Below are positions 26,128 to 35,468 of a stretch of 64,000 nucleotides of DNA, piece by piece (position 1 is the stretch's first letter; the number at the start of each line of letters is the position of its first letter). Source of the stretch: Campylobacteraceae bacterium (GTDB taxonomy: Bacteria; Campylobacterota; Campylobacteria; Campylobacterales; Sulfurospirillaceae). The translations under genes were made by a program, and so were the position numbers. Under the pieces are notes generated by a model. The model saw nothing but the letters and a program-made list of their open reading frames with translations. It ran no database searches and was not told the DNA's origin. The stretch spans positions 62,001-126,000 of the forward strand of contig JALUBH010000020.1 in the NCBI GenBank assembly GCA_027050775.1, in the 5' to 3' direction.

Positions 26128-26631
26128 ATGAAATTTTTAGAAAACACAAAATTAAAATACAAAATATTAAAGTTTATATTTAAAACTTCCACTCAGCCCA
26201 TAAGATTCAAAGATCTCTTGGTTGCCAACGCATATCACAATGAAGGCATGCATGTTGACCCCGAAAAATTGGGCTTTAGGATGAAGATAAAAAACGCCTA
26301 TATAGTCTATGCGATGGTGAGTATGGTAATTTTGTTGCCACTACTCGCTATCACTCATACAATTTTTGAAAAGATAGATTTTCATGCATCCATCATCGGA
26401 ACAGCTCTTGTAACTTCTGCTTTTTTTATTGGATTTCAGTATTTTCATGCCTGTATCAAAGACAAGATGGCAAAACAGAGAATCAAAGATGCATGGAAAG
26501 TACATTTTCCATACTTCAGCTATGAAAAATATAGCAAAAAAGTTGAAGATATATTTAACGAAGCGATGAAAAAAGAGATCAAAAAGAGTGACCTACAATC
26601 TTTCGTTATGAGCCGACTTTCCGAGGAGTAG
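26128..26631 (+). CDS. Two-helix inner-membrane protein of unknown function
   Basis: 167 residues. A charged N-terminus with FKTSTQPIRFKDLLVANAYH is followed by two hydrophobic helices (AYIVYAMVSMVILLPLLAI and IIGTALVTSAFFIGFQYF) with a short loop, and a basic, helical C-terminal domain (RIKDAWKVHFPYFSYEKYSK). No family recognised. The C-terminal tail is predicted cytoplasmic by the positive-inside rule. Its TAG at 26629-26631 directly abuts the convergent polA stop. Confidence 0.65.
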   Translation: MKFLENTKLKYKILKFIFKTSTQPIRFKDLLVANAYHNEGMHVDPEKLGFRMKIKNAYIVYAMVSMVILLPLLAITHTIFEKIDFHASIIGTALVTSAFFIGFQYFHACIKDKMAKQRIKDAWKVHFPYFSYEKYSKKVEDIFNEAMKKEIKKSDLQSFVMSRLSEE

Positions 26632-29280
26632 CTACTTTAACTCTCCCCAGTTTTTTCCTATCTCTACGGAGACCTTTAACGGCACTTTGAGTTTGTAGAT
26701 ACCCTCCATAATCTCCTTTGCTTTTTGTGAAAAAGCAGGTGCAATCTCATCTTTTACTTCAAATATAAGCTCATCGTGTATCTGCAAAAGAAGTTTTGAT
26801 TCATCATCTATGATTGTTGAGACTATTTTATTCATAGCCATCTTTATAAGGTCAGCCGCACTTCCTTGAAATAGTGTATTTACCGCCTCTCTCAGATATG
26901 AAGCGTGTACCATTGCATTTGCATTTTCAAAGTCAAAATATCTTCTCCTATGAAGAAGTGTACTAGAGTAGCCTTTTTCCATGGCCTCTTGACCCACCTC
27001 TTGTAAAAACTCTTTAACTGTAGGAAAAGATGCAAAATAACTTTGTATATACTCTTTTGCCTCTTTTGTACTTACATGTATAGTTTGTGAGAGTTTTCTA
27101 GCTCCCATGCCATACAAAAGTCCAAAATTAATACTCTTTGCAACACCTCTTTTGTTTTTTGCATCTTGCTCGCCAAAAATCTTCAAAGCTGTCTCATAGT
27201 GGATATCTTTCCCATCTCTAAAAGCATTTACGAGTGCGTCATCTTTGCTAAAGTGCGCCAAAAGTCTAAGCTCAATCTGCGAGTAATCTATACCAACAAG
27301 CGAGTATCCTTTTTTAGAAACAAAGCCTGCCCTTACTTCTCTTCCAAGTTCACTTTTAACAGGTATATTTTGAAGATTTGGATTTTTCGAACTGAGCCTT
27401 CCCGTGGCTGTTCCCGTCTGCAAAAATGAAGTATGGATTCTGTTGTTTTTGTCTTTTAAACCAAGTTTATATAGAGGTTCTATATAGGTAGATTTTAATT
27501 TATAAATCTCTCTGTATTCTAAAATCTTTGGTACAATTGGATGCTCATCAAAAAGTTCATTTAATACTTTTTCATCTGTACTATACCCTGTTTTTGTCTT
27601 TTTAACTACTCGAAGTCCCAAATCTTCAAAAAGAACTTTTCCTAGCTGTTGGGTTGAATTTACATTAAACTCTAAACCACACAGACTAAAAATCTCTTTT
27701 TTTAGAGTCTCTATAACGCTTGAACTTCTTTTAAGCAAAACTTCCAAGTATCTGACATCTACTTTTATGCCCTCTTTTTCCATAATAAGCAGAGTTTTTA
27801 TAAAAGGAAATTCCAAAGAACGAGCTAAATCAAGCAGATTTGGTTCTAAAAAATCTATAATTTTATTATAAATCTTGAGTGTCATCCATGCATCTTCACT
27901 AGCATATTTACAAGCGGACTCTATATCTACCGATATAAATGTTTCTCCCTTTTTGACAGTATCTTTAAATTTTACCATAGAGTGATTAAAAAATCTCAAA
28001 GCCAATGTGTCAAGTCCTATGCTTTTTTCCGGGTTTAAAAGCCAAGCTAGAATCATAGTATCTGCATATATATTCATCTCTAGTCCAAAGTTATTTTCGA
28101 CAACAGCCAAATCAAACTTTAAATTTTGCCCAACCACTCTACATGTAGATATCTTTTTGATAGCAATTTTTGCATCATCTTTGCTAATTTGTGCGCCAAC
28201 TCCTAGATAACTATGAGCAATAGGAACATAATAAGCCTCTTGTTCATTGAATGCAAAGGAGAAGCCAACTATATTTGCATTGTAAGCATCTAGTGAGTCT
28301 GTTTCAGTATCAAATGCTAAAAGTGTATTTTCTTTTATGTTATCATCAAGCACGGTAAAAAGTTTCTTTTTGGTATCAAGCAAAATTGAGCTAAAATCTA
28401 CTCTTTTTTCTATTTTTTTTACCGGTGCTATATCTATCTTTTTCAATATATTTTTTAGTCCGTATTTTTGAAGCTCATCAGCTATCTTGGCTAAAGGCTG
28501 GTTTGGCGGGAAGTAAAAACTCTCAAACTTATCGGATATATCCAAATCTCCATAAAGCTTGACTAGTCTTTTACTCAAAAAAGCATTGTCTTTGCTTTCT
28601 AAAAGCAATCTTGCCGCCCTGGGATTTCTCACTTTGTCTATATTGTCATATATATTTTCCAAAGAATCAAATTCATCTAAAAGCGTCTTAGCGCCCTTTT
28701 GCCCTATGCCTTTGACTCCGGGAATATTATCTGCACTATCACCAACTATACTAAGATAATCACCTACTCTGTTTGGATATACTCCAAATTTTTCCAAACA
28801 TCTTTGCTCGTTTATATCCATCTTTTTAATAGGGTCATAAAGTGTGACTATATCATCATCTATAAGTTGATACAAGTCTTTATCATGGCTTACTATGCGG
28901 ACTTTTATATCATTTTTCTTAGCAAATGAGACTGCTGAGGCTATCACATCATCTGCCTCATATCCCTCTTTAAAATAGCATTTAAAACCCATGTTTTCTA
29001 TCCAAGAAATTGCTACGGGAAGTTGTTTTTTTAAATCTTGTGGTGCTTCCGGTCTAGTTGCTTTGTAGTTTGGATCAATCTCATGTCTAAAAGTTTTTCC
29101 TTTTGCATCTAAGGCAAAAAGTATGTAATCACTTCCTAATTCACTTTTTAAAGAGTATATAAAGTTTGCAAATCCTGTTAAAAGTCCGGTAGGAAAACCA
29201 TCACTATTTCTAAGATTTGGCAATGCAAAATAGTTTCTAAAAAAAAATCCAAATGTATCTATAATTGTTAATACTTTCAA
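26632..29280 (-). CDS. polA: DNA polymerase I
   Basis: 882 residues with three domains: 5'-3' exonuclease/FEN (TIDTFGFFFRNYFALP, then YEADDVIASAV and GVKGIGQKGAKTLL), 3'-5' exonuclease with intact catalytic FDTETDSLD at about residue 324, and the polymerase domain with TGTATGRLSSKNPNLQNIP, SLVGIDYSQIELRLLAHFS, the O-helix RGVAKSINFGLLYGMG and LQIHDELIFEV. It therefore appears proofreading-competent, unlike some PolA. It fills gaps in repair and Okazaki processing. The gene holds a 13/14 copy of the palindrome at 28137-28150. Confidence 0.97.
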   Translation of the reverse strand: MKVLTIIDTFGFFFRNYFALPNLRNSDGFPTGLLTGFANFIYSLKSELGSDYILFALDAKGKTFRHEIDPNYKATRPEAPQDLKKQLPVAISWIENMGFKCYFKEGYEADDVIASAVSFAKKNDIKVRIVSHDKDLYQLIDDDIVTLYDPIKKMDINEQRCLEKFGVYPNRVGDYLSIVGDSADNIPGVKGIGQKGAKTLLDEFDSLENIYDNIDKVRNPRAARLLLESKDNAFLSKRLVKLYGDLDISDKFESFYFPPNQPLAKIADELQKYGLKNILKKIDIAPVKKIEKRVDFSSILLDTKKKLFTVLDDNIKENTLLAFDTETDSLDAYNANIVGFSFAFNEQEAYYVPIAHSYLGVGAQISKDDAKIAIKKISTCRVVGQNLKFDLAVVENNFGLEMNIYADTMILAWLLNPEKSIGLDTLALRFFNHSMVKFKDTVKKGETFISVDIESACKYASEDAWMTLKIYNKIIDFLEPNLLDLARSLEFPFIKTLLIMEKEGIKVDVRYLEVLLKRSSSVIETLKKEIFSLCGLEFNVNSTQQLGKVLFEDLGLRVVKKTKTGYSTDEKVLNELFDEHPIVPKILEYREIYKLKSTYIEPLYKLGLKDKNNRIHTSFLQTGTATGRLSSKNPNLQNIPVKSELGREVRAGFVSKKGYSLVGIDYSQIELRLLAHFSKDDALVNAFRDGKDIHYETALKIFGEQDAKNKRGVAKSINFGLLYGMGARKLSQTIHVSTKEAKEYIQSYFASFPTVKEFLQEVGQEAMEKGYSSTLLHRRRYFDFENANAMVHASYLREAVNTLFQGSAADLIKMAMNKIVSTIIDDESKLLLQIHDELIFEVKDEIAPAFSQKAKEIMEGIYKLKVPLKVSVEIGKNWGELK
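28137..28150. repeat. Near-copy (13/14) of the 14-bp palindrome in polA
   Basis: CTCTACATGTAGAT, differing at the last base. Here the reading frame gives STCR, not LHVE, so the DNA word recurs independently of the peptide. A 12/14 copy is at 30708-30721 in uvrA. Confidence 0.75.
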
Positions 29281-29289
29281 AATATCTTC

Positions 29290-30084
29290 CTATAGTTCTT
29301 CGATTGTGTCTAAGAACAGTTGTGTATCCATTCCCTCTTTTTCTAATAGAGCAACTGCCATGTTGACACTTCTTTCACTTAGTGGCGAGTTTATAGGTAC
29401 AGCCGTTTTTAAAATCTTCAAAACAAGTGAAAAATCTCTCAACTCTTCTGCTTTTTCATAATCATCTGAAAACCTGATTATTTTAACCATCTTCTCATCA
29501 AATCCCCAATGTTGAAATATTTCTGAAGTTACCTCAGCAGTTGTAGCCCCTACATACATTTTCTCAACATTTGCTATACTGTATGCTGTCTGTATTTCAG
29601 ATCTAAATTGATACACCTCATCATTTCTTACTATCTCATCAGCTATCAAAATCTTACCTGTTTCTTGAAGGAGGGCTGCCAAAAAGAGATCATCTACTTT
29701 ACCGGCATCAACTTTCTTATACCATTTCATAATAAGCGCACTTTGCAAAGATGATATGTGTACAAACTCTTCAGGGCTCACACCATAAGGCTCCATATCT
29801 ACCCCTAAAAGTTTTTTGACAGATATACTTGTTACTAGAGATCTTGTAGTAGACATACCAAAAAGTGAAATAGCCTGCAAAACACTCCTTATCTCTTTGC
29901 GAAAACTGTAAAGTGGTGAATTTGCAACTTTCAAAAGATTCGCAACCAACATCGGATCTGATTCTATAGCCTTTGCCAAATCACCTATCCCGCTATCTTG
30001 ATTTGAGCAGATACTATTAATTTGTCCTAAACTCTTTGGAAGTGGGGGAAGTGATCTTATCCTATCTGTTATATCATTTATCAT
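29290..30084 (-). CDS. HDOD-domain signalling protein
   Basis: 264 residues, nearly all HDOD: RIRSLPPLPKSLGQINSIC, LAKAIESDPMLVANLLKVAN, SVLQAISLFGMSTTRSLV and LLQETGKILIADEIV. HDOD proteins lack the HD metal residues and act as scaffolds in signalling, motility or c-di-GMP pathways. No output domain is attached. It lies 9 nt upstream of polA on the same strand and downstream of uvrA. Confidence 0.85.
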   Translation of the reverse strand: MINDITDRIRSLPPLPKSLGQINSICSNQDSGIGDLAKAIESDPMLVANLLKVANSPLYSFRKEIRSVLQAISLFGMSTTRSLVTSISVKKLLGVDMEPYGVSPEEFVHISSLQSALIMKWYKKVDAGKVDDLFLAALLQETGKILIADEIVRNDEVYQFRSEIQTAYSIANVEKMYVGATTAEVTSEIFQHWGFDEKMVKIIRFSDDYEKAEELRDFSLVLKILKTAVPINSPLSERSVNMAVALLEKEGMDTQLFLDTIEEL

Positions 30085-30096
30085 TTTTACTCCTAA

Positions 30097-30175
30097 TTGA
30101 CCTTACAAACTTATAAGTACCTAACCATAAAGCTACAAAAGCAGAACTTTTTGAGAAAGTAGTACGTAAGGTCAA
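30097..30175. repeat. Spaced 10-bp inverted repeat around the uvrA-HDOD junction
   Basis: TTGACCTTAC at 30097-30106 and its complement GTAAGGTCAA at 30166-30175 are 59 nt apart; the right arm includes the uvrA stop. ACTTATAAGT between them is also palindromic. It may be an mRNA stem that isolates the HDOD leader, or chance. Confidence 0.4.
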
Positions 30176-32979
30176 CTCTTAATTTCTTTATCTAAAAATT
30201 TTCCTGTGAAACTTTTAGTTTTTTTGTGATTTTTTGCCAGCTCTTCAGGGGTTCCCGTAGCTACTATTTTTCCGCCATAGTTACCACCCTCGGGTCCCAT
30301 GTCTATCACATAATCGCTGTTTTTTATTATATCCATATTATGCTCAATAACCAACACACTATTGCCTAAATCCCTAAGATGGTGTAAAACTTTTGTTAAT
30401 CTGTCTATATCCGCAAAGTGAAGCCCAGTAGTAGGTTCATCAAGTATATACAGGGTATTGCCCGTATCTCGCTTGCTCAACTCTTTTGAGAGCTTTATCC
30501 TTTGAGCTTCTCCCCCGCTTAGCGTTACTGCATTTTGTCCAAGAGTGATGTAACCTAATCCGACATCACACAGTGTTTGAAGTATCTGCCTTATCTTTGG
30601 AATTGGCCTAAAAAACTCATAAGCCTCCTCTACACTCATCTCCAACACATCTGAGATTGATTTACCTCGGTAGAGTATCTCTAGTGTTTGGGCATTGTAT
30701 CTTTTACCTCTACATGTATCGCACTTAACTAAGATATCTGGCAAAAAGTGCATTTCTATCTTGATTTCTCCCTCACCTTGACATTTTTCACATCTTCCGC
30801 CTTTGACATTAAAAGAGAACCTTCCGATCTTATAACCCCTTAGTTGCGCCTCTTTTGTCTTTGAAAAGAGAACTCTTATCTCATCCATCACACCTGTATA
30901 AGTAGCCGGATTACTTCTTGGAGTTCTGCCTATCGGACTTTGGTCAAGGTATATCACTTTATCAAGTTGTTCTAATCCTAGACACTCCACACCTGAGACT
31001 TTTTTTACTTTTCTTGCTCTGTTTAAGAGCTCTTTGGCAACAGGGAGCAAGGTTTGAAGTACCAAAGAACTCTTTCCGCTTCCACTGACTCCTGTAACAC
31101 TGACTAGATTTCCTAGAGGAATTTTGACATCAAGATTTTTTATATTGTTTACATTGACATTTTTTAATTCTATCCATCTGTCTTGAGGTGTATCGTGCTT
31201 ATACTCTATCTTTTTAGTACCGTTTAGGTATTGGGCTGTTAAAGTATCGCTTCTTTTTAACTTTTTAAAATCTCCGCTAAAGATAATCTCTCCGCCAAAT
31301 TTTCCAGCTCCCGGACCAATATCAACTATAAAATCAGCCGCACCTATCGTCTCCTTGTCATGTTCTACTACTATGACGCTATTGCCTTTTTCTTGAAGAT
31401 CTCTTAGCGTTTTTATTAGTTTGAGTGTATCTCTTTCATGCAGTCCGATACTTGGCTCATCTAACACATACATGACACCCGTGAGTCCACTTCCGATCTG
31501 CGAGGCTATTCTGATTCTTTGAGCCTCTCCTCCGCTTATGCTTCTCGCATCTCTACCCAAAGAGATATATCCTAAACCTACATTATATAAAAAAAACAGT
31601 CTCTCTCTCACCTCTTTTAGTATAGGTTCTGCTATCATTTTTTGTTGAGCGGTAAAATAATCAAAATTTTTCTCATCTTGAAAAAATTCCAAAGTTTTAT
31701 CAATGGGCATTTCGAGTATATCGCCTATGCCTTTGCCTCCTACTTTTACTGCTAAGTGCTCTTTTTTTAGTCTATGGCCACCACAGTTATCACAAACTTT
31801 TTCACTCATATACTCACCGATATCTTTTTCATCTTTTAGCATATTATATGCTATCTTGATAACTCCATCAAATTTTTTTCTAAGCCTGTGTCTTTTCCAA
31901 GTAAAAACTGCATCTTCAACTCCACCGTGCAAAATGGCCTTTTTTTGGTGCTCTTGGAGTTGATTAAAAGGAACCTTCGTGTCAATCTTACTAGCCTCAC
32001 AAAAAGCTTTTAGATATTTTCCATAGTAACTCTTGTTAAAACCATAAAATATCTTTATTGCACCCTCGTCCACACTCCTGTCTTCATCTATGATTTTTTT
32101 CATATCAAGCGTATATCTTATGCCTAATCCATCACATATAGGACAGGCACCTTTTGGTGAATTAAATGAAAAAGAGAGCGGTTCTAGAAGATCAAAACTG
32201 ATCTTACAATCAAAACATGCTCTGTGTTCGCTATAGTGAATCAAAGAACTCTTAAGCCCCAATTCATCGCTATTTAACACCTCAATTTCAATCTCACCAT
32301 AGCTCTCTTTTAGCGCTTTTTCTACATCACTCGCTATTCTACTCTCATTTTCATCTCTTAAAACAACTCTATCTACTATAACTTTAATAGTATGTTTTTT
32401 TGTTTTACTAAGTTCCATCTCTTCATCTAGTCTAACCATCACACCATCTACCAAAGCTCTGACATACCCTTTATGCCTAAGAGATTCTATCAAATCAGCA
32501 AATGTGCCTTTCTTTTCTCTTATCAGAGGAGCCATCAAGACCAATTTTGAATTTTGAGGTAGTTTAAGTATCTGCTCTATGATATCTGCTCCACTCATAA
32601 AGGAGATTGGTTTGCCACATTTATGGCAGTACTGAGTACCTACTCTAGCAAAAAGAAGTCTAAAATAGTCATATATCTCTGTTATCGTTCCCACGGTTGA
32701 GCGTGGATTTTTACTAGTTGTTTTTTGGTCTATCGCAATAGCAGGAGTTAAACCTTCTATCTTATCAACATCAGGTTTGCCTACTCTATCTAAAAACTGC
32801 CTGGCATAAGAAGAGAGAGACTCTATATATCTTCTTTGTCCCTCTGCATAAAGCGTATCGAATGCTAGCGTACTTTTTCCACTTCCACTGATACCTGTCA
32901 CTACGACCAATTTATTCTTTGGAATTTGCAAAGTTATGTTTTTGAGATTATGCTCTTTCGCGCCATATATTTTTATCAT
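30172..32979 (-). CDS. uvrA: Excinuclease ABC subunit A
   Basis: 935 residues. Two ABC ATPase modules: Walker A VVTGISGSGKSTLAFDTLYA (about residues 31-50) and SVTGVSGSGKSSLVLQTLL; signatures SISGGEAQRIRIASQIG and TLSGGEAQRIKLSKEL; zinc fingers CHKCGKPI, CFDCKISF/CPICDGLG and CEKCQGEGEI/CDTCRGKR. It is the DNA damage sensor of nucleotide excision repair, working with UvrB and UvrC (not in window). The start overlaps the TSUP gene stop by 1 nt. A 12/14 palindrome copy falls in the last zinc finger. Confidence 0.97.
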   Translation of the reverse strand: MIKIYGAKEHNLKNITLQIPKNKLVVVTGISGSGKSTLAFDTLYAEGQRRYIESLSSYARQFLDRVGKPDVDKIEGLTPAIAIDQKTTSKNPRSTVGTITEIYDYFRLLFARVGTQYCHKCGKPISFMSGADIIEQILKLPQNSKLVLMAPLIREKKGTFADLIESLRHKGYVRALVDGVMVRLDEEMELSKTKKHTIKVIVDRVVLRDENESRIASDVEKALKESYGEIEIEVLNSDELGLKSSLIHYSEHRACFDCKISFDLLEPLSFSFNSPKGACPICDGLGIRYTLDMKKIIDEDRSVDEGAIKIFYGFNKSYYGKYLKAFCEASKIDTKVPFNQLQEHQKKAILHGGVEDAVFTWKRHRLRKKFDGVIKIAYNMLKDEKDIGEYMSEKVCDNCGGHRLKKEHLAVKVGGKGIGDILEMPIDKTLEFFQDEKNFDYFTAQQKMIAEPILKEVRERLFFLYNVGLGYISLGRDARSISGGEAQRIRIASQIGSGLTGVMYVLDEPSIGLHERDTLKLIKTLRDLQEKGNSVIVVEHDKETIGAADFIVDIGPGAGKFGGEIIFSGDFKKLKRSDTLTAQYLNGTKKIEYKHDTPQDRWIELKNVNVNNIKNLDVKIPLGNLVSVTGVSGSGKSSLVLQTLLPVAKELLNRARKVKKVSGVECLGLEQLDKVIYLDQSPIGRTPRSNPATYTGVMDEIRVLFSKTKEAQLRGYKIGRFSFNVKGGRCEKCQGEGEIKIEMHFLPDILVKCDTCRGKRYNAQTLEILYRGKSISDVLEMSVEEAYEFFRPIPKIRQILQTLCDVGLGYITLGQNAVTLSGGEAQRIKLSKELSKRDTGNTLYILDEPTTGLHFADIDRLTKVLHHLRDLGNSVLVIEHNMDIIKNSDYVIDMGPEGGNYGGKIVATGTPEELAKNHKKTKSFTGKFLDKEIKS

Positions 32980-33719
32980 TAAATTCCTGTCAAAAGCTTA
33001 TTTAGTGTTAAAGCAAACAATACCACATATAAAATCATCAACAACTTCTTTTGCAAATCTCTTCTTACTACATGTGAACGCTTTGCACCAAAATATACTC
33101 CTACCAATGAACCAAGACCAAGTATTATGCCTGAACGATAGTCCATCAAACCATGTATAGAAAAACTGATAAGTCCTGAAACTGAGGAAAATACAACAAA
33201 AAGAAGTGAAGTGGAGACAGCTCTTTTTATGTCAAAATGCAAAAATCCGACCATAATAGGTGTCAAAAACAGAGCTCCGCCTATACCGATGCTTATAGCA
33301 ATCATACCAACAAAGAAACCCACTAAAAATAGAAGCACTTTTGATTCATTTGGAGCATCACTTGGCTCTGCGGGAGCTTTAAAAAATTTATATAATGATC
33401 CCAAGAGAGATACGGCAAAAAAACTAAGCAATACATAAGAGGGCAAGTAAGAGACTATATAACCGCTAAATTGGGCACCTATAAATCCCCCTAAGCCAAG
33501 AACTATACCGTTTTCAAGCCTCAGCATTTGGTTTTTATAATTTACAAATGAACCAAAAACAGAACTAAATACCATCAAAACAATAGATATGCCAATAGCC
33601 GTTTTAACATCATATCCCAAATAGATAAGACTTGGCACCAAAATAGTACCACCTCCTATACCGAAAAAACCGGATGCAAAACCAACAAGTGCACCCAAGA
33701 TTATCAAAATTACAATCAT
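32979..33719 (-). CDS. TSUP-family (TauE/SafE) membrane transporter
   Basis: 246 residues with about eight hydrophobic helices. Two family repeats are visible: GFASGFFGIGGGTILVPSLIYLG near the N-terminus and GMIAISIGIGGALFLTPIMV in the second half, the duplicated GIGGG-P signature. TSUP proteins export or import sulfite, sulfoacetate, thiosulfate or related anions; the substrate cannot be read from sequence. It abuts uvrA, which looks like convenience of packing and not functional linkage. Confidence 0.88.
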   Translation of the reverse strand: MIVILIILGALVGFASGFFGIGGGTILVPSLIYLGYDVKTAIGISIVLMVFSSVFGSFVNYKNQMLRLENGIVLGLGGFIGAQFSGYIVSYLPSYVLLSFFAVSLLGSLYKFFKAPAEPSDAPNESKVLLFLVGFFVGMIAISIGIGGALFLTPIMVGFLHFDIKRAVSTSLLFVVFSSVSGLISFSIHGLMDYRSGIILGLGSLVGVYFGAKRSHVVRRDLQKKLLMILYVVLFALTLNKLLTGI

Positions 33720-33778
33720 TTGTCTATCCTTTTAAAAGAGACATTCTACTATTTAAGCTCTTAATAAACAATTTAAAC

Positions 33779-33784
33779 TATAAT
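33779..33784 (+). promoter_or_regulatory. -10 element of the cheX-like/fliN/fliO operon
   Basis: TATAAT 62 nt before the first ATG, in the 127-nt divergent gap. No sigma-54 (GG-N10-GC) or sigma-28 pattern was recognised, which suggests housekeeping expression for this early flagellar operon. Confidence 0.5.
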
Positions 33785-33846
33785 ATAGCCATTAGACTTC
33801 TTGCGCAAAACATAAGAGCAGGGGTTGTTTAAAATAAAGAGGTTTT

Positions 33847-34302
33847 ATGAAAGAAGCTGTAAAAGAAGCTGTAAAAATTTTTTGTGAAAATATACTTGGG
33901 CTCGAGTTAGAAGATGCAAAAACTATAGGAAACAACTTTTATGGTGCATCTATCCCTATATATGAAGATGGAAATGAAAAAAATTTGTTTCTTTTCTTCA
34001 AAAAACCAACCCTCAACAAGATAGCTAAAATTCTTCTTCTTGAAGATAATCTAAACGAAGATGAGCTTGATGACCTTCTTAAAGAGGTATCAAACCAAAT
34101 AATAGGAATAGCAAAAGTAAAACTTGAAGAAAAAAATCAAAATATAAACTATAAATTAGGAACACCGGAGTTCATAGGTCATATTTCTGCTACTATGCCT
34201 ATAAAATTTAAAGATAATTTATTATATAAGATAAAAAACAGAACTTTCCTTGTTGCTATGGAAGCTCAAAATTATGACACTCAAAACAGTAGGGTAAAAT
34301 GA
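33847..34302 (+). CDS. CheX/CheC-like phosphatase-domain protein next to fliN
   Basis: 151 residues. The repeated EAVKEAVKIF helix, IPIYEDGNEKNLFLFF strands and the active-site helix LLKEVSNQIIGIAK with E-x2-N match the CheC/CheX/FliY phosphatase fold that dephosphorylates CheY-P. CheC proteins have two such motifs; I see one clear copy, as in CheX. It is directly upstream of fliN with a 4-nt overlap. In related bacteria FliY fuses a CheC-like domain to FliN, so this may be a split counterpart. Confidence 0.7.
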   Translation: MKEAVKEAVKIFCENILGLELEDAKTIGNNFYGASIPIYEDGNEKNLFLFFKKPTLNKIAKILLLEDNLNEDELDDLLKEVSNQIIGIAKVKLEEKNQNINYKLGTPEFIGHISATMPIKFKDNLLYKIKNRTFLVAMEAQNYDTQNSRVK

Positions 34303-34607
34303 ATCAAGAAGATAAAGAGTATTTGGAGAAAAAACTACTATCAGGTTATGAAAATTTACTTGATATAAATGTTGATTTTATAGCGGAACTTGGTACAACA
34401 TTTCTCTCTATAGATAAAATTTTAAAATTAGAAAAGGGATCTGTTGTAGATTTGGAGAAACCTGCTGGAGAAAGTGTGGAACTCTTTATAAATAAAAAAA
34501 TCTTTGGCAAAGGTGAAGTTATGGTGTATGAAAAAAACCTTGCAATCAGAATAAATGAGATACTAGACTCAAAAAGTGTAATACAATACTTCAAAAAAGA
34601 GATATAA
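34299..34607 (+). CDS. fliN: Flagellar motor switch protein FliN
   Basis: 102 residues. The SpoA (FliN/FliM C-terminal) domain fills most of it: DINVDFIAELGTTFLSIDKI, then LEKGSVVDLEKPAGESVELF, INKKIFGKGEVMVYEKNLAI, RINEIL. The L-x-G-S-V-x-x-L and G-E-v pattern is typical. FliN forms the base of the C-ring with FliM and FliG. It overlaps the CheX-like gene by 4 nt and is followed 6 nt later by the fliO-like gene. Confidence 0.92.
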   Translation: MNQEDKEYLEKKLLSGYENLLDINVDFIAELGTTFLSIDKILKLEKGSVVDLEKPAGESVELFINKKIFGKGEVMVYEKNLAIRINEILDSKSVIQYFKKEI

Positions 34608-34613
34608 TACAAA

Positions 34614-35468
34614 ATGAAATCTTTAATACTCTTCTTGACAATCGCAATTCAGATATTTGCAGCAAACCTCTTAACCTACAATCTTTATAACAGAAGTGAC
34701 CGTGTTGATGTAATGCTCTCTTTTGATTCACCATATGACGGTCAAATTTTTCAGGAAAACAAAGGTGATACAACAACACTAAAACTTAATAATCTAAGTT
34801 TTAACAAATTGATTACAAAAGATATAAACTCAAAAATTGTACAAAAATTGACGATAAAACCAGATAAAAACTCTCTTCTAATCTCAATCAAAAGTAAAAA
34901 CCAAATAGGTGTAATTGCTTCAAAAACAACTGATGGATTTGGACTAAGAATAAGAATCAAATCTTTAAACAAACCAAAATACAAAACTCAGACCACAACA
35001 TTTTTGTCACAAAATACAAAAAAAGCCATGTATGCAAACGACAACCTACTCGACACAAGATATATCATCGTAATAGCGATACTCTTTTTTATGATAATTA
35101 TCATGCTTTGGATAAAAAAGAGATATACAACAAAAAATCTATCATCTTCCAAATCTTGGCTATTTAAAAAATCTAGAAACAATCTGATGGATATCAAGGT
35201 GATTTATAAGAAACAGATTGATCCGAAAAATTCTGTCATCCTTCTAGAGTTTGAAGACAAAAGATACTTAGTGATGAGTGGTAACTCAAATCTACTTTTA
35301 GACACATTCGGAGAAAGTGAATTAAAAGACAAAAGTGAATTTGAAAAAGCATTTGAAGACAATAGAAAAAAACTAGATGATTACCTAAAATTGCAAGATC
35401 AAAAGTTGGAGAACTACAAAGAGAAGGCTTCGAGTGATTTTCATAAGGAATTTGAATTTTACAAATGA
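34614..35468 (+). CDS. fliO: FliO-like flagellar export protein with periplasmic N-terminal domain
   Basis: 284 residues. A signal peptide (MKSLILFLTIAIQIFAA) precedes a beta-rich AMIN-like periplasmic domain (RVDVMLSFDSPYDG, TTLKLNNLS, GFGLRIRIK). One membrane helix follows at about residues 146-166 (YIIVIAILFFMIIIMLWIK), then a cytoplasmic FliO-type domain (VIYKKQIDPKNSVILLEF, RYLVMSGNSNLLLDTF) and a charged coiled tail. The helix plus yLvmsG/LLD pattern and the position after fliN support FliO, which helps assemble the FliP-FliQ-FliR export gate. The large N-terminal domain is a feature of Campylobacterota FliO. Confidence 0.72.
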   Translation: MKSLILFLTIAIQIFAANLLTYNLYNRSDRVDVMLSFDSPYDGQIFQENKGDTTTLKLNNLSFNKLITKDINSKIVQKLTIKPDKNSLLISIKSKNQIGVIASKTTDGFGLRIRIKSLNKPKYKTQTTTFLSQNTKKAMYANDNLLDTRYIIVIAILFFMIIIMLWIKKRYTTKNLSSSKSWLFKKSRNNLMDIKVIYKKQIDPKNSVILLEFEDKRYLVMSGNSNLLLDTFGESELKDKSEFEKAFEDNRKKLDDYLKLQDQKLENYKEKASSDFHKEFEFYK

